64,000 nt of DNA from an uncultured Lachnoclostridium sp. (GTDB lineage Bacteria; Bacillota; Clostridia; Lachnospirales; Lachnospiraceae): the NCBI GenBank assembly GCA_905212635.1, contig CAJMFH010000014.1, positions 1-64,000 on the forward strand. The letters run 5' to 3'. A model generated the notes under the pieces. The model had not been told where the DNA came from, did not search any database, and saw only the letters and a list, made by a program, of their open reading frames with translations. This document shows, piece by piece, positions 63,287-64,000 of the stretch; the first letter of the stretch is position 1, and every line of letters starts with the position of its first letter. Position numbers and translations under genes: made by a program.

Positions 63287-63389
63287 CCGCGCCACCTCCC
63301 TTCCTATGTATTCCGGCAAGCCGGTCATTCGGGATTGGGAGGCTACCACCCTGTCATGGGTACTTTCCTATGGCTTACGCCATGTAACT

Positions 63390-63418
63390 AATATATCATT
63401 TTTTCTGTCACAATTCAA
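63390..63418 (-). promoter_or_regulatory. Promoter of the type I toxin mRNA
   Basis: TTGAAT (63413-63418), 17 bp, TATATT (63390-63395) on the minus strand. Start near 63383, giving a leader of about 97 nt and a transcript of about 310 nt. Confidence 0.7.
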
Positions 63419-63426
63419 TATTTTTT

Positions 63427-64000
63427 CTACATAACCTTCCGTTGTAGCAAAACCACGGTTTCTATCCCGCGCGTCCACGGGAACATGTCGACGCATTCTG
63501 CGCGTAGCGGCTGATAGCCTGCTTCTAAGATCATCTCCATGTCGCGTGCCAGACTGGTAGGCTTACAGGAAATATAGACAATACGGTCTACGCCGTACGC
63601 AAGAATCTTTCGGAGTGCTTTCGGATGAACGCCCTCACGAGGCGGGTCTAAAACGATAAAATCCGGTTTTTCTTCGATGTCATCCAATGTTTTCAACACA
63701 TCACCTGCGATAAACTCACAGTTGGCAAGATGATTTTCCTTTGCGTTTTCACGGGCGGCAAGGACCGCTTCCTCGACAATCTCAACCCCGATCACTTTCT
63801 TGGCTACCGGCGCAAGAACCTGTGCGATCGTTCCGGTTCCGCTGTAAAGATCATAGACGATACCACCATCAATTTCTCCGATATATTCGCGCGCCTTCTC
63901 ATACAATACTTCAGCACCGGCAGAATTTGTCTGGAAGAATGAAAATGGCGATATTTTAAAACGAAGTCCCAGAATTTCTTCGTAAAAATAATCTTTTCTG
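63427..64000 (-). CDS. 23S rRNA (uracil-5-)-methyltransferase, RlmD/RumA-like, 5' part beyond the window
   Basis: The C-terminal half of a class I SAM methyltransferase of the TrmA/RlmD family. Visible are FKISPFSFFQTNSAGAEVLY, the SAM loop YDLYSGTGTIAQVLAP, the acidic strand VIGVEIVEEAV, the motif VLDPPREGVHPKALR with the catalytic Asp-Pro-Pro, and the Cys nucleophile in IVYISCKPTSLARD. The frame runs open through the right edge, so the start is outside. The Fe-S cluster or TRAM part would be in the missing half. Confidence 0.9.
   Translation of the reverse strand, partial: RKDYFYEEILGLRFKISPFSFFQTNSAGAEVLYEKAREYIGEIDGGIVYDLYSGTGTIAQVLAPVAKKVIGVEIVEEAVLAARENAKENHLANCEFIAGDVLKTLDDIEEKPDFIVLDPPREGVHPKALRKILAYGVDRIVYISCKPTSLARDMEMILEAGYQPLRAECVDMFPWTRGIETVVLLQRKVM

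Overview
The window reads as a chromosomal segment of a low-to-mid GC Gram-positive gut anaerobe, most probably a Lachnospiraceae (Clostridia). The reasons are strong AGGAGG-type ribosome binding sites, consensus sigma-A promoters, a glnA gene next to an ANTAR regulator, large secreted proteins with Lys-rich Ig-like or BspA-like modules and Ser/Thr/Pro linkers, and clostridial families throughout (QueH, zinc-dependent phospholipase C, DUF4143, a YhgE-like protein with an ABC pair). This is inferred from protein character. No rRNA, tRNA, CRISPR array, complete IS element or prophage was seen.

Layout. 0.1-1.1 kb: a PemK/MazF-like toxin gene followed by a promoter-driven, hairpin-rich small RNA gene. 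1.3-19.7 kb (minus strand): a nitrogen and arginine block, lipoprotein-argC-argJ-argB-argD, then gltB-gltD-glnA-ANTAR-carA-carB. argG (20.1-21.3 kb, plus strand) diverges from it, with ArgR-like operators between and a long repeat-bearing leader. Together these genes take ammonia to glutamine and glutamate, then to carbamoyl phosphate and toward arginine; argF, argH and argR are not in the window. 21.4-26.2 kb is an accessory patch: an AbiE-like regulator/nucleotidyltransferase pair, a secreted flavodoxin, two tiny membrane proteins and a toxin-antitoxin pair with a Panacea-domain antitoxin. 26.2-31.2 kb: an ABC exporter-like operon with a YhgE-like secreted protein. 31.3-35.2 kb: MATE pump, then pgeF-queH-apbE. 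35.3-43.0 kb: phospholipase-like protein, chemoreceptor, unknown proteins, two repeat or leader elements, GNAT, thioesterase, a histidine-phosphatase/HAD fusion and an AraC regulator. 43.2-45.4 kb: feoAB. 45.5-48.9 kb: DMT transporter, DUF4143 ATPase and a CPA2 antiporter behind a fluoride-type riboswitch. 49.0-62.6 kb: two large secreted proteins flanking Nudix, acyl-thioesterase/BAAT-like, P-loop, GNAT, chimeric HAD and C26 peptidase genes. 62.7-63.4 kb: a compact type I toxin-antitoxin locus (38-aa membrane toxin plus antisense RNA). The window ends inside a 23S rRNA uracil methyltransferase gene.

Most worth a second look: the sRNA behind the MazF-like gene; the type I toxin locus with two matched promoters; the Panacea toxin-antitoxin pair and its operator palindrome; the fluoride riboswitch on a CPA2 antiporter; the terminator at the 5' end of the gltB transcript; the 40-bp repeats in the argG leader; a leader-peptide style switch before a GNAT gene; an identical-half-site operator shared by two distant operons; and a HAD/DUF3267 chimera that looks like a deletion scar. 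All promoter, operator and RNA calls were made by eye.
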